From: an uncultured Sulfurovum sp.
GTDB taxonomy: Bacteria > Campylobacterota > Campylobacteria > Campylobacterales > Sulfurovaceae
Length of the DNA: 8,664 nt
Assembly: GCA_947311605.1 (NCBI GenBank)
Contig: CAMZLC010000060.1
Coordinates: forward strand, 1 to 8,664
Direction: 5' to 3'
Every line of letters begins with the position of its first letter. Within the stretch, counting starts at the first letter, position 1. The notes beneath the pieces are model-generated. The model had not been told where the DNA came from, searched no databases, and saw only the letters and a program-made list of their open reading frames with translations. The position numbers and the translations under genes were made by a program. Positions 1 through 5,863 of this stretch are shown piece by piece.

Positions 1-330
1 GCAGGCATGGCGCTGGGCGGCAGCAAGCACAAGATCATTCTACAGATCGTGGTCCGTGCCGCCAAGGTGGGGATCACTACGGGTATCCTGCTCTCCTTTG
101 CCCGGATCATTGGGGAGACGGCACCGTTGCTCTTTACCTCGGCGAACAACCAGTTTTTTACCATGGATATGAGCGGGCAGTTTCCTTCGCTGACGGTCAG
201 TATCTACAACCTCGCTACCTATCCGGATATAGAGAGTCGTGAACTTGCCTGGGCAGCCTCATTTATCCTCACGATGATCGTACTGCTGATCAATCTCACC
301 GGTCGCTTTGTGATTAGAAATAAAAAGTAA
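1..330 (+). CDS. pstA: Phosphate ABC transporter permease PstA (3' end only)
   Basis: This is the C-terminal part of one of the two inner-membrane permeases of the PstSCAB high-affinity phosphate importer. The frame is open from base 1, so the gene begins upstream of the window and the ATG at 7 is internal. The first residues (AGMALGGSKHKI, then VVRAAKVGI) fit the cytoplasmic EAA loop by which ABC permeases contact their ATPase. A conserved stretch, ARIIGETAPLLFT, follows and is typical of PstA. A last hydrophobic helix (about LAWAASFILTMIVLLINL) leads to a basic tail, RNKK, and a TAA stop. The order pstA-pstB-phoU downstream supports the call. The gap to pstB is unusually long for a pst operon. 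Assignment is by motif and context, without a database search. Confidence 0.93.
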   Translation, partial: AGMALGGSKHKIILQIVVRAAKVGITTGILLSFARIIGETAPLLFTSANNQFFTMDMSGQFPSLTVSIYNLATYPDIESRELAWAASFILTMIVLLINLTGRFVIRNKK

Positions 331-452
331 AGGGGTGCATATTGGGACAGATACTCTGGCAGTCGCAGACGCAAACGCCCCTTTTGGGGTTGGGTGCTCC
401 TTGGTCACATCTGCCCCGACATACACTGACCAATTAATAAAAAAGGAATACG
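331..452 (+). promoter_or_regulatory. Structured spacer between pstA and pstB
   Basis: This 122-base gap holds several inverted repeats. Bases 344-352 (gggacagat) can pair with 409-417 (atctgcccc) with one mismatch. A small hairpin lies between them at 378-389 (cccc, tttt loop, gggg). A perfect 7-base inverted repeat pairs 401-407 (ttggtca) with 427-433 (tgaccaa). The first and last stems interleave, so they could form a pseudoknot or exclude each other. The last arm ends seven bases before the A-rich ribosome-binding site of pstB (about 440-447). No T-run follows any stem, so a simple terminator is unlikely. It could be an mRNA processing or stability element, a translational control element or an inserted repeat. 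A regulatory role is an inference. Confidence 0.4.
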
Positions 453-1241
453 ATGCCTAAAAAACTTGTCATGGATATACAGGACTTCTCATTTACCTAT
501 GCCACTGCGCCCAAGCCCTCTCTCAAGCAGATCAATCTGCCGATCGAGGAGCACAAGATCACAGCACTCATTGGTCCCAGTGGCTGTGGGAAATCTACGC
601 TCCTGCGTGCGATGAACCGTATCCACGATCTCTATGTGGGCAACATTTATGAAGGCAAGATTGAGCTTGCAGGGGCGGATGGTACGATGGAGAATATCCT
701 AGAGATCAAAAAAGAGAATGATTTTATCCGCCTGCGTCAGCAGGTGGGGATGATCTTTCAGAAGCCTACCCCTTTTCCGATGAGTATCTTCGACAATGTC
801 GCTTATGGTCTCAGGCTCTCAGGGATCAAAAACAACACCGAACTGGAAGGAAGGGTCGAGACCGCGCTCAAGGGTGCCGCGATCTGGGATGAGGCCAAAG
901 ATAGGCTCAAAGAATCGGCACTGGGTATGAGTGGCGGCCAGCAGCAGCGGCTCTGTATTGCCAGAGCTGTGGCACTCAAGCCCCGTATCCTGCTCTTTGA
1001 CGAGCCTACCTCGGCACTCGATCCTATCTCTACCGGTGCGATAGAGGAGCTGATCGCAGAGCTCAAGTCTGAGATCTCTGTGGTGATCGTCACCCACAAT
1101 ATGCAGCAGGCGAGCCGACTGAGTGACTATACGGCATTTATGTATCTGGGGGATCTGGAGGAGTTTGGCGAGACGGAGCAGATCTTCCTCAACCCTAGAC
1201 AGAAACTTACAGAAGACTATATTACCGGAAGATTCGGATAA
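453..1241 (+). CDS. pstB: Phosphate ABC transporter ATP-binding protein PstB
   Basis: This is the cytoplasmic ATPase that powers phosphate import through PstCA. At 262 residues it is full length for the family. All ABC elements are visible: Walker A GPSGCGKST at residues 41-49, the Q-loop glutamine at about 103 inside the PstB-typical IFQKPTPFPMSIFDNVAYG stretch, the signature MSGGQQQR at 159-166, Walker B ILLFDE at 179-184 with catalytic Glu184, the D-loop SALD at 187-190 and the switch histidine in VTHN at about 215. The IFQKPTPFPMSI segment separates PstB from other ABC ATPases. The ATG at 453 follows an AAAAGGA ribosome-binding site. The stop overlaps the Shine-Dalgarno of the next gene, so the PhoU homologue is probably translated with it. 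Nothing in the protein looks defective. Confidence 0.98.
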   Translation: MPKKLVMDIQDFSFTYATAPKPSLKQINLPIEEHKITALIGPSGCGKSTLLRAMNRIHDLYVGNIYEGKIELAGADGTMENILEIKKENDFIRLRQQVGMIFQKPTPFPMSIFDNVAYGLRLSGIKNNTELEGRVETALKGAAIWDEAKDRLKESALGMSGGQQQRLCIARAVALKPRILLFDEPTSALDPISTGAIEELIAELKSEISVVIVTHNMQQASRLSDYTAFMYLGDLEEFGETEQIFLNPRQKLTEDYITGRFG

Positions 1242-1251
1242 GGAGAAAACC

Positions 1252-1917
1252 ATGCTAACACAATACCAAGAAGCCAGAAGAGATGTCAGGGCAGAGGTGC
1301 TGGAGATCATAGAGATATTGGCTGCAGCCAACAAACAGGCACTCGAAGCGATCGAACATGCCGAGGTCGCACAAATGGAACAGGCGAGAAAAGGCCTCAA
1401 GCCTATCAGCAAAATGACCGAAGAGATCGACAATAAACTGGTGATCATCTTCGCCAGATACACTCCGGAGGCGAGAGATTTGCGCGAGATGGTCTCCTAC
1501 CTCAAGATCACCTCGGAACTCAATCGCATCAAGGCAAGCCTCAACAGCTATCTCAAAAATATGCAGAGTATGCTGAGCGAAGATGAGGTAAATATCATAC
1601 AGTTTATCAGGGAGTCTCTGAGCATTAATCGTTGTACGATCAACGCCTTTCAGAAGACCGTGGAAATGTTCCGTACTTTTGATGACAATGAGCAGATCAG
1701 AAATCTCGCCACCGAGATCGATGTGGAGTATGCCAAAACAGACGATATCTACGCCTTGCTGGAAAAAAGCGTCCTCCAAAAGATGAACGAAGCAGAGGGC
1801 AAAGCCGAGGAGTACTTCAACCTGCTCAAGTATATCCGAAAAAACCTCAAGATCATCGACAGACTCGACTCCATCGCACAGAGGATCATCTTCGCACGCA
1901 TGGGCGGAAAACTGTAG
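1252..1917 (+). CDS. phoU: PhoU-family phosphate signalling protein
   Basis: PhoU proteins link the Pst transporter to the PhoR sensor kinase and restrain phosphate uptake and Pho regulon expression. This one has 221 residues, usual for the family, and is almost wholly charged helix, as expected for two three-helix bundles. Residues 60-93 (DNKLVIIFARYTPEARDLR, then a LKITSELNRI segment) match the first PhoU repeat; the second repeat lies at about 110-215. The frame is open back to 1123, but ATG 1252 is chosen because AAGGAG at 1240-1245 sits six bases upstream and because longer starts would lie inside pstB. One oddity: the usual ERIGD-type metal-binding motif of each repeat is not seen; the equivalent places read NRIKA and KIIDR. 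It may be a divergent PhoU or a PhoU-like relative. Position directly after pstB favours a Pst-linked role. Confidence 0.88.
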   Translation: MLTQYQEARRDVRAEVLEIIEILAAANKQALEAIEHAEVAQMEQARKGLKPISKMTEEIDNKLVIIFARYTPEARDLREMVSYLKITSELNRIKASLNSYLKNMQSMLSEDEVNIIQFIRESLSINRCTINAFQKTVEMFRTFDDNEQIRNLATEIDVEYAKTDDIYALLEKSVLQKMNEAEGKAEEYFNLLKYIRKNLKIIDRLDSIAQRIIFARMGGKL

Positions 1918-1920
1918 TGC

Positions 1921-1955
1921 AAAGAGGGTGCCCTCGGTCACCCTCTTTTCTTTAT
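1921..1955 (+). terminator. Rho-independent terminator of the pst-phoU operon
   Basis: Three bases after the phoU stop, aaagagggtg (1921-1930) pairs perfectly with caccctcttt (1939-1948) around the 8-base loop ccctcggt. The T-rich tail tttctttatt continues past the stem. The 10-base-pair stem with four A-T pairs at its base and a U-rich tail is a textbook intrinsic terminator, and it separates the phosphate genes from acpP. Because the foot of the stem is A-rich it might also work weakly on the opposite strand. Confidence 0.9.
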
Positions 1956-1988
1956 TCTCCCGGTATATTCTCCTCCACTATCCATCCA

Positions 1989-2022
1989 TTTAACAATTTT
2001 TAGATATACTTTGCACTATATT
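1989..2022 (+). promoter_or_regulatory. Probable acpP promoter
   Basis: Between the terminator and acpP lies an AT-rich run. The best -10 candidate is tatact at 2005-2010 (five of six matches to TATAAT), preceded by a T-rich stretch (1989-2001). Campylobacterota housekeeping promoters often show a good -10 and T-rich upstream DNA without a clear -35, as seen here. An alternative -10 is tatatt at 2017-2022. The leader would be about 20-30 bases and carries the AGGAGA ribosome-binding site at 2033-2038. The need for a promoter follows from the upstream terminator; its exact position is uncertain. Confidence 0.4.
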
Positions 2023-2043
2023 TAAACATAACAGGAGAATTAA

Positions 2044-2271
2044 ATGGCCATTTTGGATGATGTAAAAGAGGTAGTAGTAGAGCAGTTGAACGTGAGCCCT
2101 GATGCAGTCAAGGAAGAGTCCAAGTTTGTCGAGGATCTTGGTGCGGACAGTCTGGATGTGGTAGAGCTAGTCATGGCACTCGAAGAGAAATTCGATATAG
2201 AGATCCCTGATGAGGATGCCGAAAAGATTGCAACGGTAGCAGACGCTATCAAGTTCATAGAGGCTGTATAG
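2044..2271 (+). CDS. acpP: Acyl carrier protein
   Basis: This small acidic four-helix protein carries growing acyl chains on a 4'-phosphopantetheine arm during type II fatty acid synthesis. It has 75 residues, close to the usual 75-80. The attachment site is Ser36 in the motif GADSLDVVELVMALEE, which also begins the recognition helix bound by its partner enzymes. The run of acidic residues FDIEIPDEDAEKI is typical of helix III. ATG 2044 is preceded by AGGAGA at 2033-2038. An upstream terminator and a 189-base gap before fabF suggest that acpP can be made as its own short transcript, which would suit a protein needed in large excess over the enzymes that use it. The neighbours fabF and accA belong to the same pathway. 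Confidence 0.98.
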   Translation: MAILDDVKEVVVEQLNVSPDAVKEESKFVEDLGADSLDVVELVMALEEKFDIEIPDEDAEKIATVADAIKFIEAV

Positions 2272-2294
2272 CTTTCTGGATTTTCTGCTTTATG

Positions 2295-2340
2295 GAGGGG
2301 GGTGCGACTTCAGTCGCATTGCAGCGAATGAAGTCGCTGT
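2295..2340 (+). repeat. Inverted pair of REP-like palindromes (BIME-like)
   Basis: Two near-identical short palindromes face each other. The first, gcgacttcagtcgc at 2304-2317, folds on itself. The second, gcgaatgaagtcgc at 2324-2337, reads gcgacttcattcgc on the other strand, a 13 of 14 match. Together they can form one longer hairpin with a perfect 9-base-pair outer stem (2304-2312 with 2329-2337), or two small ones. The first copy is preceded by ggagggggg, resembling the GGAG/GTAG-type head of REP elements mobilised by RAYT transposases. No such transposase is in the window. A T-run (2351-2356) lies 13 bases after the stem, so partial termination downstream of acpP is possible. The REP identity is an inference from form; genome-wide recurrence cannot be tested here. 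Confidence 0.55.
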
Positions 2341-2355
2341 GCCAAAAGTATTTTT

Positions 2356-2369
2356 TGCCCATGTGGGCA
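2356..2369 (+). repeat. Short palindromic hairpin in the acpP-fabF gap
   Basis: The sequence tgcccatgtgggca is two perfect 6-base arms (tgccca, tgggca) around a TG centre. It directly follows a run of six T (2351-2356) rather than preceding one, so as a + strand terminator it is in the wrong order. On the minus strand the hairpin would be followed by an A-to-U run and could terminate transcripts coming from the right. It could equally be a protein-binding palindrome. Confidence 0.4.
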
Positions 2370-2393
2370 GGAAGCGGATTCAGCGTAGAAACG

Positions 2394-2431
2394 TAGAAAT
2401 ACAAGTGCTTTGAGAAGTCTTTGTGTTTCTA
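2394..2431 (+). repeat. Imperfect 11-base inverted repeat before fabF
   Basis: tagaaatacaa (2394-2404) can pair with ttgtgtttcta (2421-2431) through ten Watson-Crick pairs and one G-T pair, enclosing a 16-base loop. The left arm overlaps a tandem gtagaaa repeat at 2385-2391 and 2393-2399. The stem ends 29 bases before the fabF start and leaves the AAGGGA ribosome-binding site free. It may be part of a leader RNA structure or the edge of the repeat element just upstream. Function is unknown. Confidence 0.35.
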
Positions 2432-2460
2432 TGCCAAACTAATGTAGATAAGGGAATGTT

Positions 2461-3684
2461 GTGAGAAGAGTAGTAGTGACGGGTCTAGGTATGATTAATG
2501 GTGTGGGGCAGGATAAAGAGGCAGCATTTGATGCAATCGTCGCGGGGGAGTGTGGCATTGATACGATTACTCTCTTTGATCCTGAAAAATTCTCTGTCAA
2601 AATCGCTTCGGAGGTCAAGGACTTCGATCCGACAACCGTGATGGATGCCAGAGAGGTCAAAAAAGCAGACCGTTTTATTCAGCTGGGACTCAAGGCTGCC
2701 CAGGAGGCGATGCAGGATGCCAAGATCGATGAAACTGTCGACCGTGAGCGTTTTGGTGTGAGTAGTGCTTCGGGTATCGGCGGACTATCTTCTATAGAGA
2801 AAAACTCTGTGATCTGTCATACGCGAGGACCTAGGAGGATTTCCCCTTTCTTTATCCCCTCTTCACTGGTCAATATGTTGGGCGGATTCGTCTCTATTTA
2901 TCAGAACCTTAAAGGTCCGAACCTCTCCTCGGTGACTGCTTGTGCAGCAGGTACTCATGCGATCGGCGAAGCGGCCAAGACGATCATGCTCGATGGTGCA
3001 GATAGAATGCTGGTGATCGGAGCGGAGTCTGCGATCTGTGGTGCTGGTGTGGGAGGATTTGCAGCAATGAAGGCACTCTCCACGCGTAACGACGACCCCA
3101 AGACCTCTTCACGCCCGTTTGACAAAGATAGGGATGGTTTTGTCATGGGAGAGGGTGCCGGAGCTCTGGTACTGGAGAGTCTGGAGTCGGCACAGGACAG
3201 AGGTGCCAAGATCTATGCTGAGCTGGCTGGTTTTGGCGAGAGTGGTGATGCCAATCATATCACCACCCCGACGATGGATGGCCCCCTGCGCGCGATGAAA
3301 GCCGCCTACAAAATGGCCGGTGAGCCCAAAGTAGACTATGTCAATGCGCATGGTACCTCTACGGCGATCAATGATAAAAATGAGACAGCCGCGCTCAAAG
3401 AGCTTTTTGGCGGTAGGGAAAACTGCCCGCCTGTGAGTTCTACCAAGGGGCAGATCGGGCACTGTCTCGGTGCGGCAGGCTCTATGGAAGCGATCATCTC
3501 TATCATGGCGATGGAGCAAGGAGTCATTCCTCCTACAATCAACCAGTTGACAGCAGATGAGGCATGTGATCTAGACTATGTGCCAAACCAGGCGAGAAAG
3601 GCAGAGCTGAATGTGGTCATGAGTAACTCCTTTGGATTCGGCGGCACCAATGGTGTAGTGATCTTCAAGAAATTTACAGCGTAG
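2461..3684 (+). CDS. fabF: 3-oxoacyl-[acyl-carrier-protein] synthase II (FabF)
   Basis: This cytoplasmic enzyme condenses malonyl-ACP with acyl-ACP, lengthening the chain by two carbons and releasing CO2. At 407 residues it is near the usual 410. The thiolase-fold triad is present: Cys161 in TACAAGTHAIG, His297 in NAHGTSTAINDKNE and His334 in STKGQIGHCLGAAG, with Lys329. The C-terminal NSFGFGGTNGVVIF is the family hallmark. The start is GTG 2461, preceded by AAGGGA at 2449-2454; the family-typical N-terminus RRVVVTGLGMI begins at residue 2, so no other start is needed. The gene heads a tight run of genes (8 bases to accA). A separate promoter in the 189-base gap cannot be located with confidence; read-through from acpP is possible. 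FabF is preferred over FabB because of the overall pattern and the acpP neighbour. Confidence 0.96.
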   Translation: MRRVVVTGLGMINGVGQDKEAAFDAIVAGECGIDTITLFDPEKFSVKIASEVKDFDPTTVMDAREVKKADRFIQLGLKAAQEAMQDAKIDETVDRERFGVSSASGIGGLSSIEKNSVICHTRGPRRISPFFIPSSLVNMLGGFVSIYQNLKGPNLSSVTACAAGTHAIGEAAKTIMLDGADRMLVIGAESAICGAGVGGFAAMKALSTRNDDPKTSSRPFDKDRDGFVMGEGAGALVLESLESAQDRGAKIYAELAGFGESGDANHITTPTMDGPLRAMKAAYKMAGEPKVDYVNAHGTSTAINDKNETAALKELFGGRENCPPVSSTKGQIGHCLGAAGSMEAIISIMAMEQGVIPPTINQLTADEACDLDYVPNQARKAELNVVMSNSFGFGGTNGVVIFKKFTA

Positions 3685-3692
3685 GACAGGAT

Positions 3693-4631
3693 ATGGCAAA
3701 CTACCTAGACTTTGAAAAGCCGATGGAGGCAATCTATAGCGATATAGAATCCGCCAAAGCAAGAGGCAATCATGAAGCAGTGCAGGTGCTTGAAAAGGAA
3801 CTGGACAAAGAGGTAGGCAAGATATTCGGCTCACTGAGTGACTATCAGAAACTGCAACTGGCACGTCATCAGGATCGACCTTATGCCCTGGACTATATCA
3901 GACTGCTCATGGAAGATGCCCAGGAGATACGTGGGGACAGACATTTCAAGGATGACTCACCCATGCTCTGTTATTTGGGATGGATCGGCGGTCAGCGTAC
4001 GGTGTTGATCGGTGAACAGAAGGGACGCGGGGTCAAAAACAAGATCAAGCGTAATTTTGGCATGCCCAATCCCGAAGGCTATCGCAAGGCACTCAGGGCG
4101 GTCAGGCTGGCAGAGAAGTTTGATATTCCTGTGCTGCTGCTCGTGGATACACCCGGTGCCTATCCAGGGCTGGGAGCAGAGGAGCGTGGTCAGAGCGAGG
4201 CGATCGCACGCAACCTGCTGGAGTTTTCCGGTATAAAAGTCCCGATGGTCTCTGTGGTGATCGGTGAGGGCGGTAGCGGCGGTGCTTTGGCGATCGGCGT
4301 AGCGGACAGATTTGCGATGATGCGCTATTCTGTGTTTTCCGTGATTTCACCTGAGGGGTGCTCAGCGATCCTCTGGAGCGACCCGAGTAAAGTGGAGCAG
4401 GCGACCAAAGCACTCAAGATCACTCCGGATTCACTGTTGGAGCATGGGCTTATTGATGACATCATCGATGAGCCGCTCAAGGGTGCGCATCGCGACAAAA
4501 AGGCAGCAGCTGAAGCGCTCAAAACGTACTATCTCAAATCAGTCTATGCGCTGAGAGAGTTGAGCAAGGAAGAGATGCTTGAGCAGCGGTATGCCAAACT
4601 GACCGCTCCAGGTGCCTTCAAAGAGGACTAA
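3693..4631 (+). CDS. accA: Acetyl-CoA carboxylase carboxyltransferase subunit alpha
   Basis: AccA pairs with AccD to move the carboxyl group from carboxybiotin to acetyl-CoA, giving the malonyl-CoA that feeds fatty acid synthesis. The 312-residue length fits the bacterial alpha subunit (about 310-320). A helical N-terminus (residues 5-60) includes the usual LARHQDRPYALDYI stretch. The crotonase-fold core shows VDTPGAYPGLGAEERGQSEA at 151-170, GEGGSGGALA at 191-200, which builds an oxyanion-type glycine loop, and SPEGCSAILW at 219-228. ATG 3693 lies 8 bases after fabF with AGGACAGG as ribosome-binding site. The partners accB, accC and accD are not in the window, which is common since these genes are often scattered. 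The fabF-accA pairing matches the arrangement I recall in Campylobacter jejuni. Confidence 0.98.
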   Translation: MANYLDFEKPMEAIYSDIESAKARGNHEAVQVLEKELDKEVGKIFGSLSDYQKLQLARHQDRPYALDYIRLLMEDAQEIRGDRHFKDDSPMLCYLGWIGGQRTVLIGEQKGRGVKNKIKRNFGMPNPEGYRKALRAVRLAEKFDIPVLLLVDTPGAYPGLGAEERGQSEAIARNLLEFSGIKVPMVSVVIGEGGSGGALAIGVADRFAMMRYSVFSVISPEGCSAILWSDPSKVEQATKALKITPDSLLEHGLIDDIIDEPLKGAHRDKKAAAEALKTYYLKSVYALRELSKEEMLEQRYAKLTAPGAFKED

Positions 4632-4637
4632 GCACTC

Positions 4638-5243
4638 TTGTTTGCCTCTTTTGTCTCCTGGGTTGTCTCTACGGTAGAGAGCTGGGGCTATGCCGGGATC
4701 TTTGTGAGTATGTTCCTGGAGAGCAGTTTTTTCCCTTTTCCCAGCGAGATAGTGATGATCCCTGCCGGATACCTGGCGTTTCAGGGGAAGATGCAGCTCT
4801 CTGCAGCGATTATTACGGGTGCGGCAGGCTCTCTGCTTGGTGCACTTTTCAACTATTTCCTTGCGTTGAAATTCGGTCGCGCTTTTTTGCTCAGGTATGG
4901 AAAGTACCTCCTGCTGAAGCCGGAGTCGCTGGAAAAACTGGAGAGATTTTTTGCCAAACACGGCGAGATATCCACTTTCAACGGCAGACTGATCCCCGGG
5001 ATCAGACAGTATATCTCTATGCCGGCGGGACTTGCTAGAATGCCTTTGGGCAGGTTCTCGTTCTATACCATCCTGGGTGCAGGTATCTGGGTGAGCGTAC
5101 TGGCACTGCTGGGCTACTATCTGGGTGCCAACGAGGAGAGGGTGGCAGTGTATCTTAGAAGCGCTACAGTGATCGCGCTGGTATCTGTCGTCGGACTCAG
5201 CCTTTTTTACTATCTCAGACACAGAAACAAGGGCTCACTGTGA
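4638..5243 (+). CDS. DedA-family inner-membrane protein
   Basis: DedA proteins are inner-membrane proteins needed for membrane homeostasis; some members recycle the lipid carrier undecaprenyl phosphate or other phospholipids across the membrane. The 201-residue product shows the family pattern: an amphipathic N-terminus, the re-entrant segment FLESSFFPFPSE (about 26-37) with conserved Glu28 and Glu37, then a glycine-rich helix, a cytoplasmic stretch, and GRLIPGIRQYISMPAG at 116-131 containing the conserved R-x-x-P-G-x-R. Two further hydrophobic helices (about 140-163 and 175-193) lead to a basic tail. No ATG occurs before residue 25, which would remove conserved helix, so TTG 4638 is taken as start; GAGG at 4623-4626 is in reach. 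It follows accA by 6 bases and overlaps coaX by 4. The transported lipid cannot be told from sequence. Confidence 0.93.
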   Translation: MFASFVSWVVSTVESWGYAGIFVSMFLESSFFPFPSEIVMIPAGYLAFQGKMQLSAAIITGAAGSLLGALFNYFLALKFGRAFLLRYGKYLLLKPESLEKLERFFAKHGEISTFNGRLIPGIRQYISMPAGLARMPLGRFSFYTILGAGIWVSVLALLGYYLGANEERVAVYLRSATVIALVSVVGLSLFYYLRHRNKGSL

Positions 5244-5863
5244 TACTGGCAGATATAGGGAACAGACATGCCCATATCTGGGATGAAGGTAGGATCACTC
5301 ACCTTGGTGTGCAGGATGCGATCGAGCGGTATGGTGCCGAAAGGGTGTATTATATCACTGTCAATACGCACCATGCAGAGACCCTCGCTGCGCTGGAGGA
5401 GTGGAGAGATATCTCCAAGTCTCTGGTGATAGAGGGGGAGTATGCAGGAATGGGTGTAGACCGAAAAGCCCTCTGTCTAAGTCATACTACGGGGCTCTTT
5501 GTGGATGCAGGTTCTGCGATCACGGTGGATAGAGTGGTAGAGGGTGCTTATCAAGGCGGCTATATCCTGCCCGGCATCCATGCCTATCAAAAGGCCTATG
5601 CGGCAATATCCCCTGTGCTGGATGTAGAGATAGAGCGATCTCTGTCCCTGGACGCGCTGCCAAAAAACACACAGTCGAGTGTAAGCTATGGTATCATGGC
5701 ACCGATAGTAGCCTCCATAGAGAAAACTGCCGGCCCACTGCCTGTGTACTGCACAGGTTCAGACGGTGCATGGATCGCACACTATCTTGAAAAAGCAGTG
5801 CATGATGAGACACTGCTTTTTCAAGGGATGTTAAAAATAATAAAAAAGGCTGAAAGATGTTAA
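5240..5863 (+). CDS. coaX: Type III pantothenate kinase CoaX
   Basis: CoaX phosphorylates pantothenate with ATP, the first step of coenzyme A synthesis. Type III enzymes belong to the ASKHA fold, are not inhibited by CoA and usually need a monovalent cation. The 207-residue protein has the phosphate-binding start LADIGNRHAHIW with catalytic Asp5, GMGVDR at 70-75, VDAGSAITVD at 88-97 and GGYILPG at 106-112, followed by the SVSYGIM segment near 148. The short N-terminus and the ending LLFQGMLKIIKKA resemble the Helicobacter pylori enzyme as I recall it. GTG 5240 overlaps the dedA stop by four bases (GTGA), which points to translational coupling; the hallmark DIGN motif begins at residue 5, so no later start is possible. 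CoA from this pathway donates the arm carried by AcpP. Confidence 0.95.
   Translation: MILADIGNRHAHIWDEGRITHLGVQDAIERYGAERVYYITVNTHHAETLAALEEWRDISKSLVIEGEYAGMGVDRKALCLSHTTGLFVDAGSAITVDRVVEGAYQGGYILPGIHAYQKAYAAISPVLDVEIERSLSLDALPKNTQSSVSYGIMAPIVASIEKTAGPLPVYCTGSDGAWIAHYLEKAVHDETLLFQGMLKIIKKAERC

Noticed and set aside
331..429. Open reading continuing 32 codons in the pstA frame after its stop, and a 31-codon TTG frame at 342-437
   Set aside because: Neither has a ribosome-binding site or a recognised pattern, and the region is better explained as a spacer with inverted repeats.
819..1463. A 214-codon minus-strand open frame across pstB and phoU
   Set aside because: It is antisense to two clearly conserved genes, crosses their boundary, and has a low-complexity Ser/Leu-rich sequence typical of a shadow frame.
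4539..5222. A 227-codon minus-strand open frame opposite accA and dedA
   Set aside because: It lies opposite well-supported genes and shows no recognisable motif, signal or ribosome-binding site; the Gln/His/Arg-rich content is typical of antisense reading.
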